Origin: Cladorhizidae sp. MBARI D1340-BT2
Taxonomy: Eukaryota > Porifera > Demospongiae > Poecilosclerida > Cladorhizidae
Direction of reading: 5' to 3'
DNA: 64,000 nt
Assembly: GCA_028752905.1 (NCBI GenBank)
Contig: JAQNBH010000014.1
Location: forward strand, 18,769,250-18,833,249
In this document: positions 1 through 11,803 of the stretch, in pieces
Layout: each line of letters starts with the position of its first letter
Position numbering within the stretch: the first letter of the stretch is position 1
Translations under genes and position numbers: made by a program
Notes under the pieces: generated by a model
What the model was told of the DNA's origin: nothing
Seen by the model: only the letters and a program-made list of their open reading frames with translations
The model's database searches: none

Positions 1-2677
1 CCCAACATCATGGAGCACATGGAAAAACCTTTATTCTTAACCGCCCAGCATCAAATAGCAGCACATTGAAGAACCTTCGCACTTAACCGCCCAAATTCAA
101 GGAGAAGCACATGTAAGAACCTTCACTCTTAACCACCCAGCATCAAGGAGTAGCACATGGAAGAACCTTTACTCTTAACCACCAAGCATCAAGGAACAGC
201 ACAAGAACCATTACTCTTAACCACCCAGTATCAAAGAGCAGCACATGGAAGAACCTTTATTCTTAACCGCCCAGCATAAAGGACAACTCATGGAAGAACC
301 TTCATACTTAACCACCCAGATTCAGGGAGCAGAACATGGAAGAACCTTAATCTTAACCCCACAGGATCATGGAGCAGCACAAGGAAGAACCTTTATTCTT
401 AACCGCCCAGCATCAAGGAGCAGCAAATGGAAGAACGTTTGCACATAATGGCCCAGATTCAAGGAGCAGCACATGGAAGAACCTTCACTCTTAACCACCC
501 AACATCATGGAGCACATGGAAGAACCTTTATTCTTAACCGCCCAGCACCAAGGAGCAGCACATGGAAGAACCTTCGCACTTAACCGCCCAGATTCAAGGA
601 GAAGCACATGTAAGATCCTTCACTCTTAACCGCCCAGTATCAAGGAGCAGCACATGGAAGAACCTTCACGTTTAACTTCCCAGCATCAAGGAGTAGCACA
701 TGGAAGAACCGTCACTCTTAACATCCCAGTATCAAGGAGAAGCACATGGAAGAACCTTCACACTTAACCACCCATCATCAAGGAGAAGCACATGGAAGCA
801 CCTTTACTCTTAACCTTCCAGTACAAAGGAGCCGCACATGGAAGAACATTCACACTTAACCGCCCATCATCAAGGACAGCACATGGAAGAACCTTCACTC
901 TTAACCACCCAGCATCAAGGAGTAGCACATGGAAGAACCTTCAATCTTAACCGGCCAGCACCAAGGAGCAGCACATGGAAGAACCTTCACACTTAACCGC
1001 CCATCATTAAAGACCAAGACTTGGAAGAACCTTCACTCTTAACCACCCAGCATCAAGGAGTAGCACATGGAAGAACCTTTACTTTTAACCACCAAGCATC
1101 AAGGAACAGCACATGGAAGAACCTTCACTCTTAACTGCCCAGCATCAAGGAGCAGCACATGGAAGAACCTTCACTCTTAACCACCCAACATCATGGAGCA
1201 CATGGAAGAAGCTTTATTCTTAACCGCCAAGCACCAAGGAGCAGCACATGGAAGAACCTTCGCACTTAACCGCCCAGATTCAAGGAGAAGCACATGTAAG
1301 ATCCTTCACTCTTAACCGCCCAGTATCAAGGAGCAGCACATGGAAGAACCTTCACGTTTAACTTCCCAGTATCAAGGTGCAGCACATGGAAGAAGCTTCA
1401 CACTTAACCGCCCATCATTAAGGACCAGGACTTGGAAGAACCTTCACTCTTAACCACCCAGCATCAAGGAGTAGCACATGGAAGAATGTTTACTTTTAAC
1501 CACCAAGCATCAAGGAACAGCACATGGAAGAACCTTCACTCTTAACCGCCAAGCATCAAGGAGTAGCACATGGAAGAACCTTTATTCTTAACCGACCAGC
1601 ATAAAGGAGCAGCTCATGGAAGAACGTAATTAACCGCCTAGATTCAGGGAGCAGCACATGGAAGAACCTTAATCTTAATGCCACAGCATCATGGAGCAGC
1701 ACATGGAAGAACCTTTATTCTTAACAGCCCAGCATCAAGGAGCAGCAAATGGAAGAACCTTCCCACATAATGGCCCAGATTCAAGGAGCATCACATGGAA
1801 GAACCGTCACTCTTAACCGCCCAGCATCAAGGAGTAGCACATGGAAGAACCTTCACACTTAACCGCCCAGCATCAAGGAGCAGCACATGGAAGAACCTTC
1901 ACTCTTAACCACCCAACAGCATGGAGCACATGGAAAAACCTTTATTCTTAACCGCCCAGCATCAAATAGCAGCACATTGAAGAACCTTCGCACTTAACCG
2001 CCCAAATTCAAGGAGAAGCACATGTAAGAACCTTCACTCTTAACCTCCCAGTATCAAGGAGTAGCACATAGAAGAACCTTCACTCTTAACCACCCAACAT
2101 CATGGAGCACATGGAAAAACCTTTATTCTTAACCGCCCAGCATCAAGGAGCAGCACATGGAAGAACCTTTACTTTTAACTGACCAGCATCAAGGAGCAGC
2201 ACATGGAAGAATCTTCACTCTTAACCGCCCAGCATCAAGGAGTAGGACATGGAAGAACCTTCACGCTTAACTGCCCAGAATGAAGGAGTAGCACATGGAA
2301 CCTTCACACTTAACCGCCCAGCATCAAGGAGTAGACATGTAATAACCGTCACACTTAACCACCCAGCATCAAAGAGTAGCACAGGGAAGAACCTTTACTC
2401 TTAACCGCCTAGCATCAAGTAGCAGGAGAACGAAGAACCTTCACACTTAACCGCCCAGCATCAACAAGTAGCACATGGAAGAACCTTCACAATTAACCGA
2501 CCAGCATCAAGGAGTTGCACATGGAAGAACCTTCACTCTTAACGACCCAGCATCAAGGAGCAGCACATGGAATAAACTTCACTCTTAATCGCCCAGCATC
2601 AAGGAGCAGCACATGGAAAAACATTCACCATTACCTACCTAGCATCAAAGGGTAGCACATAGAAGAACCTTTATTCT

Positions 2678-3470
2678 TTATGCTGGGAGGTTAAGAGTGA
2701 AGGTTATTCCATCTGCTTATTCCATCTTCTGCTCCTTGATGCTGGGCAGTTAAGAATAAAGGTTCTTCCATGTGCTACTCCTTGATACTGGGCGGTTAAG
2801 AGTGAAGGTTCTCCCATGTACTACTCCGTGATGCTGGGCGGTTAAGAGTGAAGGTTCTTCCATGTACTGCTCTTTGATTCTGGGTAGTTAAGAGTAAAGA
2901 AAGTTAAAAGTGAAGGTTCTTCCCATGTGCTGCTGGGCAGTTAAACGAGAAGGTTCTTCAATATGCTGCTCTTTTATGCTGGGCGGTTAAGAGTTAAGGT
3001 TATTCCATCTGCTGCTCCTTGGTGCTGGACATGGACAGGTAAGAATAAAGCTTCTTCCATGTGCTGTTCCTTGATTCTGTGTGGTTAAGAGTGAAGGTTC
3101 TTCCATGTGCTACTCCTTGATGCTGGGCGGTTAAGAGTGAAGGTTTTTCCATGTTCTACTCCTTGATGCTGGGTAGTTAAGAGTAAAGAAAGTTAAAAGT
3201 GAAGGTTCTTCCATGTGCTGCTCCTTCATGCTGGGCAGTTAAGAGTGAAGGTTCTTCTATGTGCTGCTCCTTGATGCTGGGCAGTTAAGAGTGAAGGTTC
3301 TGCAATGTCTGCTCTTTGATGCTGTGCAATTAAAAGTGAAGGTTTTTCCATGTGCTTTTCCTTGATGCTGGGTAGTTAAGAGTAAAGAAAGTTAAAAGTG
3401 AAAGTTCTTCCATGTGCTGCTCCTTGATGCGGGGCGGTTAACAGTGAAGGTTCTTCCATGTGCTGCTCCT
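2678..3470 (-). repeat. Reverse-oriented block inside array A
   Basis: For about 790 bp the 46-bp units run in the opposite orientation, seen as GGTTCTTCCATGTGCTGCTC followed by CTTGATGCTGGGCGGTTAAG. The entry point follows CCTTTATTCTT and the exit is at GTGCTGCTCCT-GAATAACCTTC. The same entry and exit sequences recur in four blocks of the right array. Several reversed units carry an extra AAGAAAGTTAAAAGTGAAGG segment that is rare outside these blocks. Confidence 0.93.
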
Positions 3471-3930
3471 GAATAACCTTCACTCTTAACCGCCCAGCAT
3501 AGGAGCAGCACATGGAAGAACCTTCACTTTTAACTGCCCAGCATCAAGGAGCAGCATATGGAAGAACCTTTACTTTTAACTGCCCAGCATCAAGGAGCAG
3601 CACATGGAAGAACCTTCATTCTTAACCACCCAGCATCAAGGAGCAGCACATGGAAGAATCTTCACTCTTAACCACCCAGCATCAAGGAGCAGCACATGGA
3701 AGAACCTTCACTCTTAACCACCCAGCATCAAGGAGGAGCACATGGAGGAACCTTGACTCTTAACCACACAGCATTAAAGAGCAGCACATGGAAGAACCTT
3801 CACTCTTAACTGCCCAACATCAAGGAGGAGCACAAGGAAGAACCTTCACTCTTTACCATCCAGCATCAAGGAGCAGCACTTAAAAGAACCTTTATTCTTA
3901 ACCGACCAGCATCAAGGAGCAGAACATGGA

Positions 3931-4110
3931 AGAAGTGTATACATATATAGTGTATACATATATAGTGTATACATATATAATGTATACATATATAGTGTAT
4001 ACTTATATAGTGTATACTTATAGAGTGTATACATATATAGTGTATACATATATAGTGTATACTTATATAGTGTATACTTATATAGTGTATACTTATATAG
4101 TATATACATA
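3931..4110. repeat. 15-bp tandem repeat inserted in array A
   Basis: About twelve units of GTGTATACATATATA and close variants interrupt a 46-bp unit. The matching place in the right array (about 60050-60066) reads straight through without it, so this is a later, local insertion or expansion. The overlapping open frames on both strands, rich in Tyr, Ile and His, are by-products of the period of 15. Confidence 0.9.
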
Positions 4111-6636
4111 TGACCCATCGCACTTAACTGCCCAGATTAAAGGAGCAGCACATGGAAGTACTTTCACCCTTAACCGCCCAGCACCAATGAGCATCACATG
4201 AAAGCACCTTCACTCTTAACAACGCAGTATCAAGCAGTAGCACATCAACGAACCTTAAATCTTAACCGCACAGCAGCAAGCAGCAGCACATGGAAGATCC
4301 TTCACTTTTAACTTCCCAGCATCAAGGAGTAGCACATGGAAGAACCATGACTTTTAATCGCCCAGAATCAAGGATCAGTACATGGAAGAACCTTCACTCT
4401 TAACCACCCAGCATCAATGAGCAGATCATGGAAGAACCTTCACTCTTAATCACCCAGCATCATGGAGCAGAACATGGAAGAACCTTTATTCTTAACCGTC
4501 TAGCATCAAGGAGCAGAACATGGAAGGACCTTCGCACTTAACTGTACAGATTAAAGGAGCAGCACATGGAGAACCTTCACTCTTAACTGCCCAGCATCTA
4601 GGAATAGCACATGGAAGAACCTTCACACTTAACCGTCCAGCATCAAAAAGCAGCACATGGAAGAACCTTCACTTTTAACTGCCCAGAATCAAGGAGTAGC
4701 ACATGGAAGACCTTCACTCTTAACCGCCGAGCATCAAGGAGTAGATATGGAACAACCATCACACTTAACAACCCAAAATCACGGAGCAGCAAATGAAAGA
4801 ATCTTTCTCTTAACCGCCGACAATCAAGTAGCAGCACATGGAACAACCTTCACACTTAACCGCCCAGAATCAACAAGTAGCACACGGAAGAACCTTCACA
4901 ATTAACCAACCAGAATCAAGGAGTAGCAGATGGAAGAACCTTCACATTTAACCACGCAGCATCAAGGAGCTGCACATGGAAGAACCTTTACTCTTAACTG
5001 TCCAGCATCAAGGAGTAGAACATGGAAGAACTTTCATTCTTAACCGCCCAGCATCAAGGAGCAGAACATGGGGGAAGAACCTTCACTCTTAACTTCCCAG
5101 AATCAAGGAGCAGAACATGTGGAAGAACCATCACTCTTAACTTCCCAGCATCAATGCGCATCAAATGAAAGAACCTTCAATCTTAACCGTCCAGCATTAA
5201 GGAACAGCACATGAACCTTCACACTTAACCGCCCAGTATCAAGGAGCAGCACATGGAAGAACCTTCACTCCTAACCAGCCAGAATCTAGGAGTAGCACAT
5301 GGAAGGACCATCACTCTTAACCACCTAACATCAAGGTGCAGCACATGGAAGTTACCTTCACTCTTAACTACCCAACACCACGGAGCTGCACATGGAAGAA
5401 CCTTCACACTTAACCACCCAGCACCAAGGAGCAGCACAATAATCACCCAGCATCAAGGAACAGCACATGGAAGAACCTTCACTCTTAACCGCCCAGCATC
5501 AAGGAGTAGCACAAGGAAGACCTTTCACTCTTAACCACCCAGAATCAAGGAGCAGCACATGGAAGAACCTTCGCACTTAACCGCCCAGATTCAAGTAGCA
5601 GCACATGGAGAACCTTCACTCTTAACCGCCCAGCATCAAGGAGTAGCACATGGAAGAACCTTCACACTTAACCGCCCAGCATTAATGAGCAGCACATGGA
5701 AGAGCCTTCACTTTTAACCACCCAGCATCATGGAGCAAGGACCTTTATTCTTAACCGCCCAACATCAAGGAGCAGCACATGGAGAACCATCACTCTTTAC
5801 CGCCCAGCATCAAGGATTAGCACATGGAAGAACCTTCACTCGTAACCGCCAAGCATCAAGGAGTAGACATGGAAGAACCGTCACACTAACCACCCAGCAT
5901 AAAGGAGCCGCAAATGGAAGAACCTTTACTCTTAACCACCCAGCATCAACAAGTAGCACACGGAAGAACTTTCACAATTAACCAACCAGCATCAAGGAGT
6001 AGAACATGGAAGAACCTTCACACTTAACCACCCAGCATCAAGGAGAAGATCATGGAAGAACCTTCACTCTTAACCACCCAGCATCAAGGAGCCACACATG
6101 GAAAAACCTTCCTCTTAACCACCCAGCATCATGGAGCCACACATGGAAAAACCTTCACTTTTAACTTCCCAGCATCAAGTAGCAGCACATGGAAGAACCT
6201 TGACTTTTAATCACTCAGCATCAATGAGCAGCACATGGAAGAACCTTCACTCTTAACCGCCCAGCATCAAGAAGGAGCAGATAGAAGAACCTTCACTCTT
6301 AACCTCCCAGCATCAAGGAGCAGAACATGGAAGGACCTTCGCACGTAACCACCCAGATTAAAGGATCAGCACATGCACAATCTTCACTCTTAACTGCAAG
6401 GAATAGCACATGGAAGAACCATCAATCTTAACCACCCAACACCAATGAGCAGCACATGGAAGAACCTTCACACTTAACCACCCAGCACCAAGGAGCAGCA
6501 CAATAATTACCCAGCATCAAGGAACAGCACATGGAAGAACCTTAACTGCCCAGCATCAAGGAGTCGCACATGTAAGATCCTTCACTCTTAACCACCCAAC
6601 ATCAAGGAGCAGCACATGGAAGAACCTTCACTCTAA

Positions 6637-7017
6637 AGGCCAGTGTATGGCCCATTTTTTTTGAATATTTGACCTTTTTGTGTGCTTATATCATTTCTAA
6701 ACATCTGTACAACTTGTTTTTCAAATTTGAAAACATTTGGAAGCACAAGTCTCAAGTTATGGTGAATTTTATCCAGGCCTATACTTACATTCAACTGAAA
6801 AATTGAAGAAAGAAGTAAGTTCAGCTTCAGGTAAGTTTCACGGATCATATCTGGGTGACTGCTTACCCTAGAGAGTTGCTAAAAGTATAAAATAAAGCCC
6901 ATTGCATATAGAACCATTGCATTCTAATTGAGCATAAATCTAAGTAAATTTAAGTACTATACCTGCCACGCATGCTCTTACCATTCATTTCCTCGTGTGC
7001 AAATCCTCGTTCCTCGT
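6637..7017. other. Unique sequence, nothing assigned
   Basis: AT-rich sequence at the right edge of array A. A 71-codon minus-strand open frame (6848-6633) lies here, but it has no recognisable domain and partly overlaps the array edge, so it is not called as a gene. Confidence 0.4.
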
Positions 7018-7376
7018 GCAGTTTGAGGGGGGATGATGGCATTTTAAATTTTTTACTTGTGGTTACAACTTTAGAGCTCCGTAGATTCTGCAAACTTCAT
7101 ATGGAATTGATATATAGCTCAAAAGATAGGTCTCTCTGTGTGCTCTCTTTTGATACTAAAATATGTTTCATAGGTATAACTATAGGCAAGTTACTAGACC
7201 CTAAAGTGGAGGGACCTAATAAACCTGCAACCCAAAAACCTCATCCAAAATAACTCCAGATTGCTAAGATTTGAAATTGGTACCAGTGGCTAGAGAGCCC
7301 TAGGCTATTCAATGACATTTTCCATTAGGCGTGAAAATGTAAGTAGGTGGTCAAGCACGCGGGTGGAAAATTGATT
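7018..7376 (+). repeat. Long inverted repeat, copy 1 (partner at 10427-10793)
   Basis: This stretch matches the reverse complement of 10427-10793 in order: the segments with AGAGCTCCGTAGATTCTGCA, ACCCTAAAGTGGAGGGACCT and CACGCGGGTGGAAAATTGA are all shared with scattered differences. The outer end is the CACGCGGGTG motif. It is a diverged dispersed repeat present twice in opposite orientation, and a piggyBac element lies between the two copies. Confidence 0.85.
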
Positions 7377-7430
7377 ATGTTGAAAATCAACGCCTTCAAT
7401 TTTCCACCCGCACGCTTGACCACGTACTTA
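7341..7430. repeat. Hairpin with arms of about 35 bp
   Basis: The left arm (7341-7374, containing GGTCAAGCACGCGGGTGGAA) is nearly the perfect reverse complement of 7395-7430, around a 20-bp loop. It marks the end of the dispersed repeat above and probably represents the junction of two inverted element ends. Confidence 0.85.
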
Positions 7431-7562
7431 AATTTTAAAATTTTGTGCACCACATGCTGGTTACTGAGCTGGGCGTGTAGGCATCAGCCAACAAGAAAAT
7501 GTGTACCCAATGGTGAGCAGGAGCTTAACAAGCAGTTCCTGTGTGCAGACATGCATGGTTAA

Positions 7563-8450
7563 CCCTCTCACCGCTGTAAGCGCCATATGGCGTAATCGAC
7601 TTTAAAAATCGCTAATAAATCGATCGCTTGGCCTATAGTCATAATTTGCATACCAGCAACTATTACTCTATATGACGTCCAAAAATCACATCCGGAAACG
7701 CCCGATTAGTTAGCGAAAAATATGTGCAACTACCGACGGTTCGCGGTTTTGACGACCTAAAAATGAGTGGATGCTTTAACGCTTAAAGAAGTACTTTCCC
7801 TGGTTTCTAGCGAGGATTTTGCTCTCACTGAGGATGAGTCAGAGGAAGAAGAAGGTGAAGAAATATGTGGCTACCTTGGAAATGCAAGTTCTGATCGTGC
7901 AGCAGTGCATTCTTTAGCCGCTGTAGTTGACCCTACTTTAGACCCTCAGGATTCTTCCTTTTGCTATGACCAGCTCTCTAGTTATAATGAAATTGATCAG
8001 GAAGCCTTCTCAGGTTAGCTAAAGTATCTACATATTTGTATTTGCATGTTCTTTCTCAAATAGTTGAATTTCAATAACATAATAAACCATTGTATTACTG
8101 GGCTATAGAATCATATGATCAAATTTTGTCAAAAACCCACCGCTATATATTGCTATATGCCTAAATTATTATGACTAATGTTTACTAAATGCTAACTAAA
8201 TGAGTAAATATATTATAAACATTTTTTGTTGATTAAATGTTAGATATTGATAAAAAAATTTAGCATAATGATATGCATATTTTGTGGTTGATAATGTGGT
8301 TAGCTAATGAGATCACATTGTTTATAAACAATGGTGCTATCACATGACAAAATTACAACTGATATGAATGGATTGCTGATTTTATAATGATTTTTTTTGG
8401 TAGCTGGTATACTTTAGGAAAAATGTCCAGGAAAGTCAGCGGTGAAAGGG
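7563..8450 (+). mobile_element. piggyBac element, 888 bp, internally deleted
   Basis: Target site TTAA is present on both sides (7559-7562 and 8451-8454). The ends are inverted: CCCTCTCACCGCTG at the left and CAGCGGTGAAAGGG at the right, differing by one base. Ends beginning CCC with a TTAA duplication are the hallmark of piggyBac. The element is too short for a full transposase of about 600 residues. It keeps only an open frame resembling an acidic N-terminal region, so it is non-autonomous and would need a transposase supplied elsewhere. Confidence 0.93.
7767..8018 (+). pseudogene. Residual acidic N-terminal transposase segment (piggyBac)
   Basis: An 83-codon open frame, wholly inside the piggyBac ends. 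It contains an acidic run (DESEEEEGEE) and further acidic and serine-rich sequence, with no DDE catalytic core. Acidic, low-complexity N-termini are usual for piggyBac transposases, so this is most simply the start of the original gene left after an internal deletion. Identity as transposase rests on position and composition, not on a conserved motif. Confidence 0.5.
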
Positions 8451-8610
8451 TTAAGGATCGTCCTGTGAATGCAGCATGCTAGCTAGAAGGAATGGAGAAT
8501 GCTTGAAGTGTAGCTGAGCAGAGCCTGGAGAGTGTCAGATGTGGACATCCTATCTACTAGTCACCAAAAATGGAAGAAACACTGACTTTTGAGCAGGAGA
8601 CATGATAACG

Positions 8611-8980
8611 ATCAACAAATAGAAAACAGTAAAGTAGGTGCTTAACAAATAGAGGCTAGAACCGCAGTGAAGTAGGTGCTTAACAAATAGTGGCTAGAAC
8701 TAACGGTGAAGTAGGTGCTTAACAAATAGACAGTGAAGTAGGTGCTTAACAAATAGAGGCTAGAACCAACAGTGAAGTAGGTGCTTAACAAATAGTGGCT
8801 GGAACCAACAATGAAGAATGTGCTTAACAAATAGGTTGTGAAGTAGGTGCTTAACAAATAGAGGCTAGAACCAATAGTGAAGTAGGTGCTTAACAAATAG
8901 AGGCTAGAGCCAACAGTGAAGTAGGCGATTAACAAATAGAGGGTAGAGCCAACAGTGAAGTAGGTGCTTAACAAAAAGTG
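8611..8980. repeat. Tandem repeat, about 39-bp unit
   Basis: About ten copies of a unit containing GAAGTAGGTGCTTAACAAAT followed by AGAGGCTAGAACCAACAGT. Some units lack the second part and are only about 24 bp. The long minus-strand open frame here (Tyr/Ser/Leu-rich repeats) arises because 39 is a multiple of three. Confidence 0.93.
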
Positions 8981-10426
8981 GGTATATAGATACCTGGCTT
9001 ACAATTGGCATTTCACAGACTTCTAATTATACCACACCACCTTGTGCTCAGTTTAACAGCCTATAAAATAGACTAATTCTACACGGCACTAGTTCAATAT
9101 GTATGATGAGGAACCAGTGACGAGTGCTCACAAATGCATGCAGTATATAGTTGTGGGTGCAGGTGCTAGCTAAAATATTACTACTTATCTCAGAGAGAGG
9201 TAATGGCAGTGGGGTTCAATTAATTCAAAGTTGAATTAGTATACTGTCATTTGGGTATATTTAATTCAACTGGTTTAGTTAGTTTGTCACAGTTATTTTA
9301 TTTATTTAAACTGGTTTTTGAAGTCCATTAATTCAAAGTTGAATTAAAATTGAATTAATGGGGCATAGACCATATTTGTGGTCACCAATTTAATGCATTT
9401 TGAATGGTTTTGATCTCAAAAGGTAGCTGTGCTTTCCAATGATATTTATAGCTTATAGGCAAAGCAGTGTTGCCATCAACATCTGGCTGACAGCCTGACA
9501 CACTGGCAATAGTACAGAGGTGTTGGTTTTTTTACAAATTTTCAGCTTCATCAAGACTTGCCATTTATGTTGCTGTCAGTCAGTTTCTAATAAAACTCCC
9601 CCCAATCCCCCCTTTTTCATTCAGCAGGAAAAGTGAGCCCACAGAATGAACCGTATCTCATGGAAAATTGGCTGGATTGAAAAAGTGATCATTCATTTTG
9701 AAGAGCTAAGAGAGAGCATTCAAATGATATAAAAATTATATACTATGGACAAAATATTGAGTGAGCAAAACTGTGAATAATGTCGGGAATACACATTTCT
9801 TTGAATCATGAGGGGCAGGGATAGATCCAGGGTGGTTGTCAACCCCTCATTTTGCTCTTGATCATGACTATCATTCTTGCACTCTTTCATCAGCAACACA
9901 AGACTCACCAGAAAAACAGTGACTGAGCAGTGTTGACACAGGAGCAGGCAGGCCTGTGATAGCCAGCGCTAGGGAAGGACCAGCTACAGATGCCATCTGA
10001 AGGTAAAGGGTGAAGCATAAACGGTAAAGCCGTTAATACTACTATAGTTCCAAACTTTCAGCATCATTTGAGTCTTCAGCTTCTAGATATCTCTTCTTCT
10101 CCCACGATTCTAACCCAGAAGATCCTTACTGACTCCATACTTTCGTCTTTCCAGAGCTTTTGTTTGCATTCTTCTTGACATGGAATTTAATAATGCTAAC
10201 AAGTAAATAGCAGTATATACCAATGTGGGTGGGTGTCAAACCAGTGGACACAAAACCCGAACATAAGGTCCGGTGAAACTGAAAAAGTCCTCAAATAGAG
10301 TTTTCAAAACCCTCAATTAGAGTTTGCAACGCCCACTTCCAAGGAGGTGGGGAAAAGGAACTGCAAAAAAAGCCAATCTTATGGTCTCTTTATTTAATTC
10401 AAAATTAGTTCATTTTAGTTGACTTT
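8981..10426. other. No gene recognised
   Basis: Unique AT-rich sequence with short palindromic motifs (TTAATTCAAAGTTGAATTA near 9217-9360). A 62-codon minus-strand open frame at 9908-9720 has no recognisable domain and no convincing splice context. Nothing else could be supported. Confidence 0.4.
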
Positions 10427-10793
10427 TCAATTTCGCACCCGCGTGCCTGACCAGGTAATAAATTTTTAACGCATAATGAAAAAGACCGTTGCATGCGCTA
10501 GAGCTTCCTCTAGCCACTCGTACCATTTTCAATTTTTGTGCACTTATATAGCAATCAGGAGTTATTTTGGTGGAGGTTACAGGGATTCAGGTTTTTGAGG
10601 TCCCTCCACTTTAGGGTCTAGTAACATACCTATGAAACTTATTTTAGTATCCAAAGAGAGCACACAGAGAGATCTATCTTTTGAGCTATATATCAAGTCT
10701 ATACCATGAAGTTTGCAGAATCTACGGAGCTCTAAAGTTGTACACAAGTTTAAAAAATAAAAAAGTAAAAAATACCAACAGACCTACCTCAAA
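10427..10793 (-). repeat. Long inverted repeat, copy 2
   Basis: Reverse complement of 7018-7376 with many substitutions and small indels. Shared landmarks are the CACCCGCGTG end, GGTCCCTCCACTTTAGGGTC and TGCAGAATCTACGGAGCTCT. The two copies face each other across about 3 kb. Confidence 0.85.
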
Positions 10794-10849
10794 CCATATT
10801 ATTCCAACAAATTTTTGAGGTTACAACTTTGGAAGTTCTGCCCACTAGA

Positions 10850-10975
10850 TAGGTACATAGATAAATATAATAATTATTGATAAATACATAGATGCGATAC
10901 AGATACATGGATAAATACATACATACATATAAATACATACATACATAGATACATACACAGACAGATAGATAGATT
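10850..10975. repeat. GATA/TACA tetranucleotide microsatellite
   Basis: Imperfect runs of ATAGATAC/ATACATAC. It immediately precedes the long terminal-type inverted repeat that starts near 10976. Confidence 0.9.
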
Positions 10976-11130
10976 TATACCACATCACGTCATCTGTGGC
11001 TAATCTGATTGGTTAATAACTGTAGGTTACATAGGTGCATAATCTACACTTTTAACCGGATGTAGTTTAGCGCGTGCGCAATGTAGTATACGCCTATACG
11101 GGTTATGCGCCAGTGTAACCTACTCGTTTG
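10976..11130 (+). repeat. Inverted repeat flanking a 2.5-kb unit, left copy
   Basis: Starting near ACCACATCACGTCATCTGTG, this is the reverse complement of 13345-13446. Both contain GCTAATCTGATTG, TGTAGGTTACAT, CACTTTTAACC and TAGCGCGTGCGCAATG in matching order. After 11090 it runs into half of the palindromic MITE described at 11440 and breaks off at ACCTACTCGTTTGC. It is either a terminal repeat of a larger element or one arm of a segmental inversion. Confidence 0.75.
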
Positions 11131-11148
11131 CGCTTTAGCTATTAATGT

Positions 11149-11391
11149 TCACTGTTCATGAAGCTTTAACGTCATGATAATATTCACTTGATATAATTTA
11201 TATAGATGTTCTGTGCTGCAGTGTAACCTACTCGTTTGCACGTAACACTGTAAAATATCTGGGCTCATAAATCCCTGAAGTTGAAGGAGTTTTTGATTAT
11301 CAGTTGAAGGAAGTTGTTCCAACTCAGCTGCGTATTTATCTAGCAGTACTTTGTCAATAGCTGGGGCGCCTTGAGTAAAAAATTCTTCCAT
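11149..11391 (-). pseudogene. Possible first coding exon or gene fragment, unrecognised
   Basis: An 80-codon minus-strand frame with an ATG at its 5' end and natural-looking composition (starts MEEFFTQGAPAIDKV, then charged and leucine-rich, helix-like). It sits between two copies of ACCTACTCGTTTGC and of a TGTAGTTTAGCGC motif, so it is embedded in repeat DNA and may be a captured fragment. No family is recognised, and its remaining exons could not be found. It could equally be a chance frame. Confidence 0.3.
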
Positions 11392-11439
11392 TTCTAGTTG
11401 CTATGTAGTTTAGCGCATGCGCAATGTAAGTATAAGTAA

Positions 11440-11578
11440 GATAGCCTATTCAAAAGAGTCGGTTATGCGCCAGTGTGTAACCTACTCGTTTGCTGTTACA
11501 TTCCTCGGCTTCGCCTCGGGGTAACCACAAACTCGGAGGTTACATAGGCGCATAACCGACTCTTTTGTATAGGCTATC
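11440..11578. mobile_element. Palindromic MITE, copy 1
   Basis: About 139 bp whose two halves are inverted copies: GATAGCCTATTCAAAAGAGT at the left and ACTCTTTTGTATAGGCTATC at the right, with arms of about 50 bp around a GC-rich centre (CCTCGGCTTCGCCTCGG). The same palindrome is present at 13186-13321 in the opposite orientation. Confidence 0.85.
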
Positions 11579-11582
11579 CTAT

Positions 11583-11803
11583 ACATATACATACTGTAGA
11601 TAGATAGATAATAGATAGATGCATACATACATAGGTACATGCATAGGTACATACATAGATAGATACATAGATAGATAGATAGATTCATACATACATAGGT
11701 ACATACATAGATAGATACATAGATAGATACATGCATAGGTACATACATAGATAGATACATACATAGATACATACATAGATAGATACATAGATAGATCTTT
11801 GAA
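11583..11803. repeat. GATA/CATA tetranucleotide microsatellite
   Basis: Imperfect GATAGATACATA and CATACATAGGTA runs. The overlapping minus-strand frames rich in Met, Tyr and Cys are artefacts of the repeat. Confidence 0.92.

Larger units (their letters stand above)
1..6636. repeat. Minisatellite array A, about 46-bp unit (left block, open at window start)
   Basis: Head-to-tail units of about 46 bp, each built around AGCACATGGAAGAACCTTCA, then CTCTTAACCGCCCAG and a CATCAAGG-type link. Units vary by scattered substitutions and small deletions. The unit is not a multiple of three, so short open frames appear in all frames and end at the recurring TTAA; they are not genes. The segment at about 150-1010 is nearly the same as about 63063-63876, and about 3480-4400 parallels about 59580-60600, so this block and the right block are copies of one longer higher-order structure. 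The array ends in unique sequence at about 6636. Confidence 0.97.

Noticed and set aside
3866..4201. Tyr/Ile/His-repeat open frames on both strands
   Set aside because: They are translations of the 15-bp repeat plus flanking satellite; the length is explained by a period divisible by three.
1..6636. CRISPR-like array
   Set aside because: Units are contiguous and all parts are repeated; there are no unique spacers, and the sequence is eukaryotic.
8642..8974. 110-codon minus-strand frame with repeated serine-tyrosine-leucine phrases
   Set aside because: It translates the 39-bp tandem repeat; the period is a multiple of three and no other evidence supports a gene.
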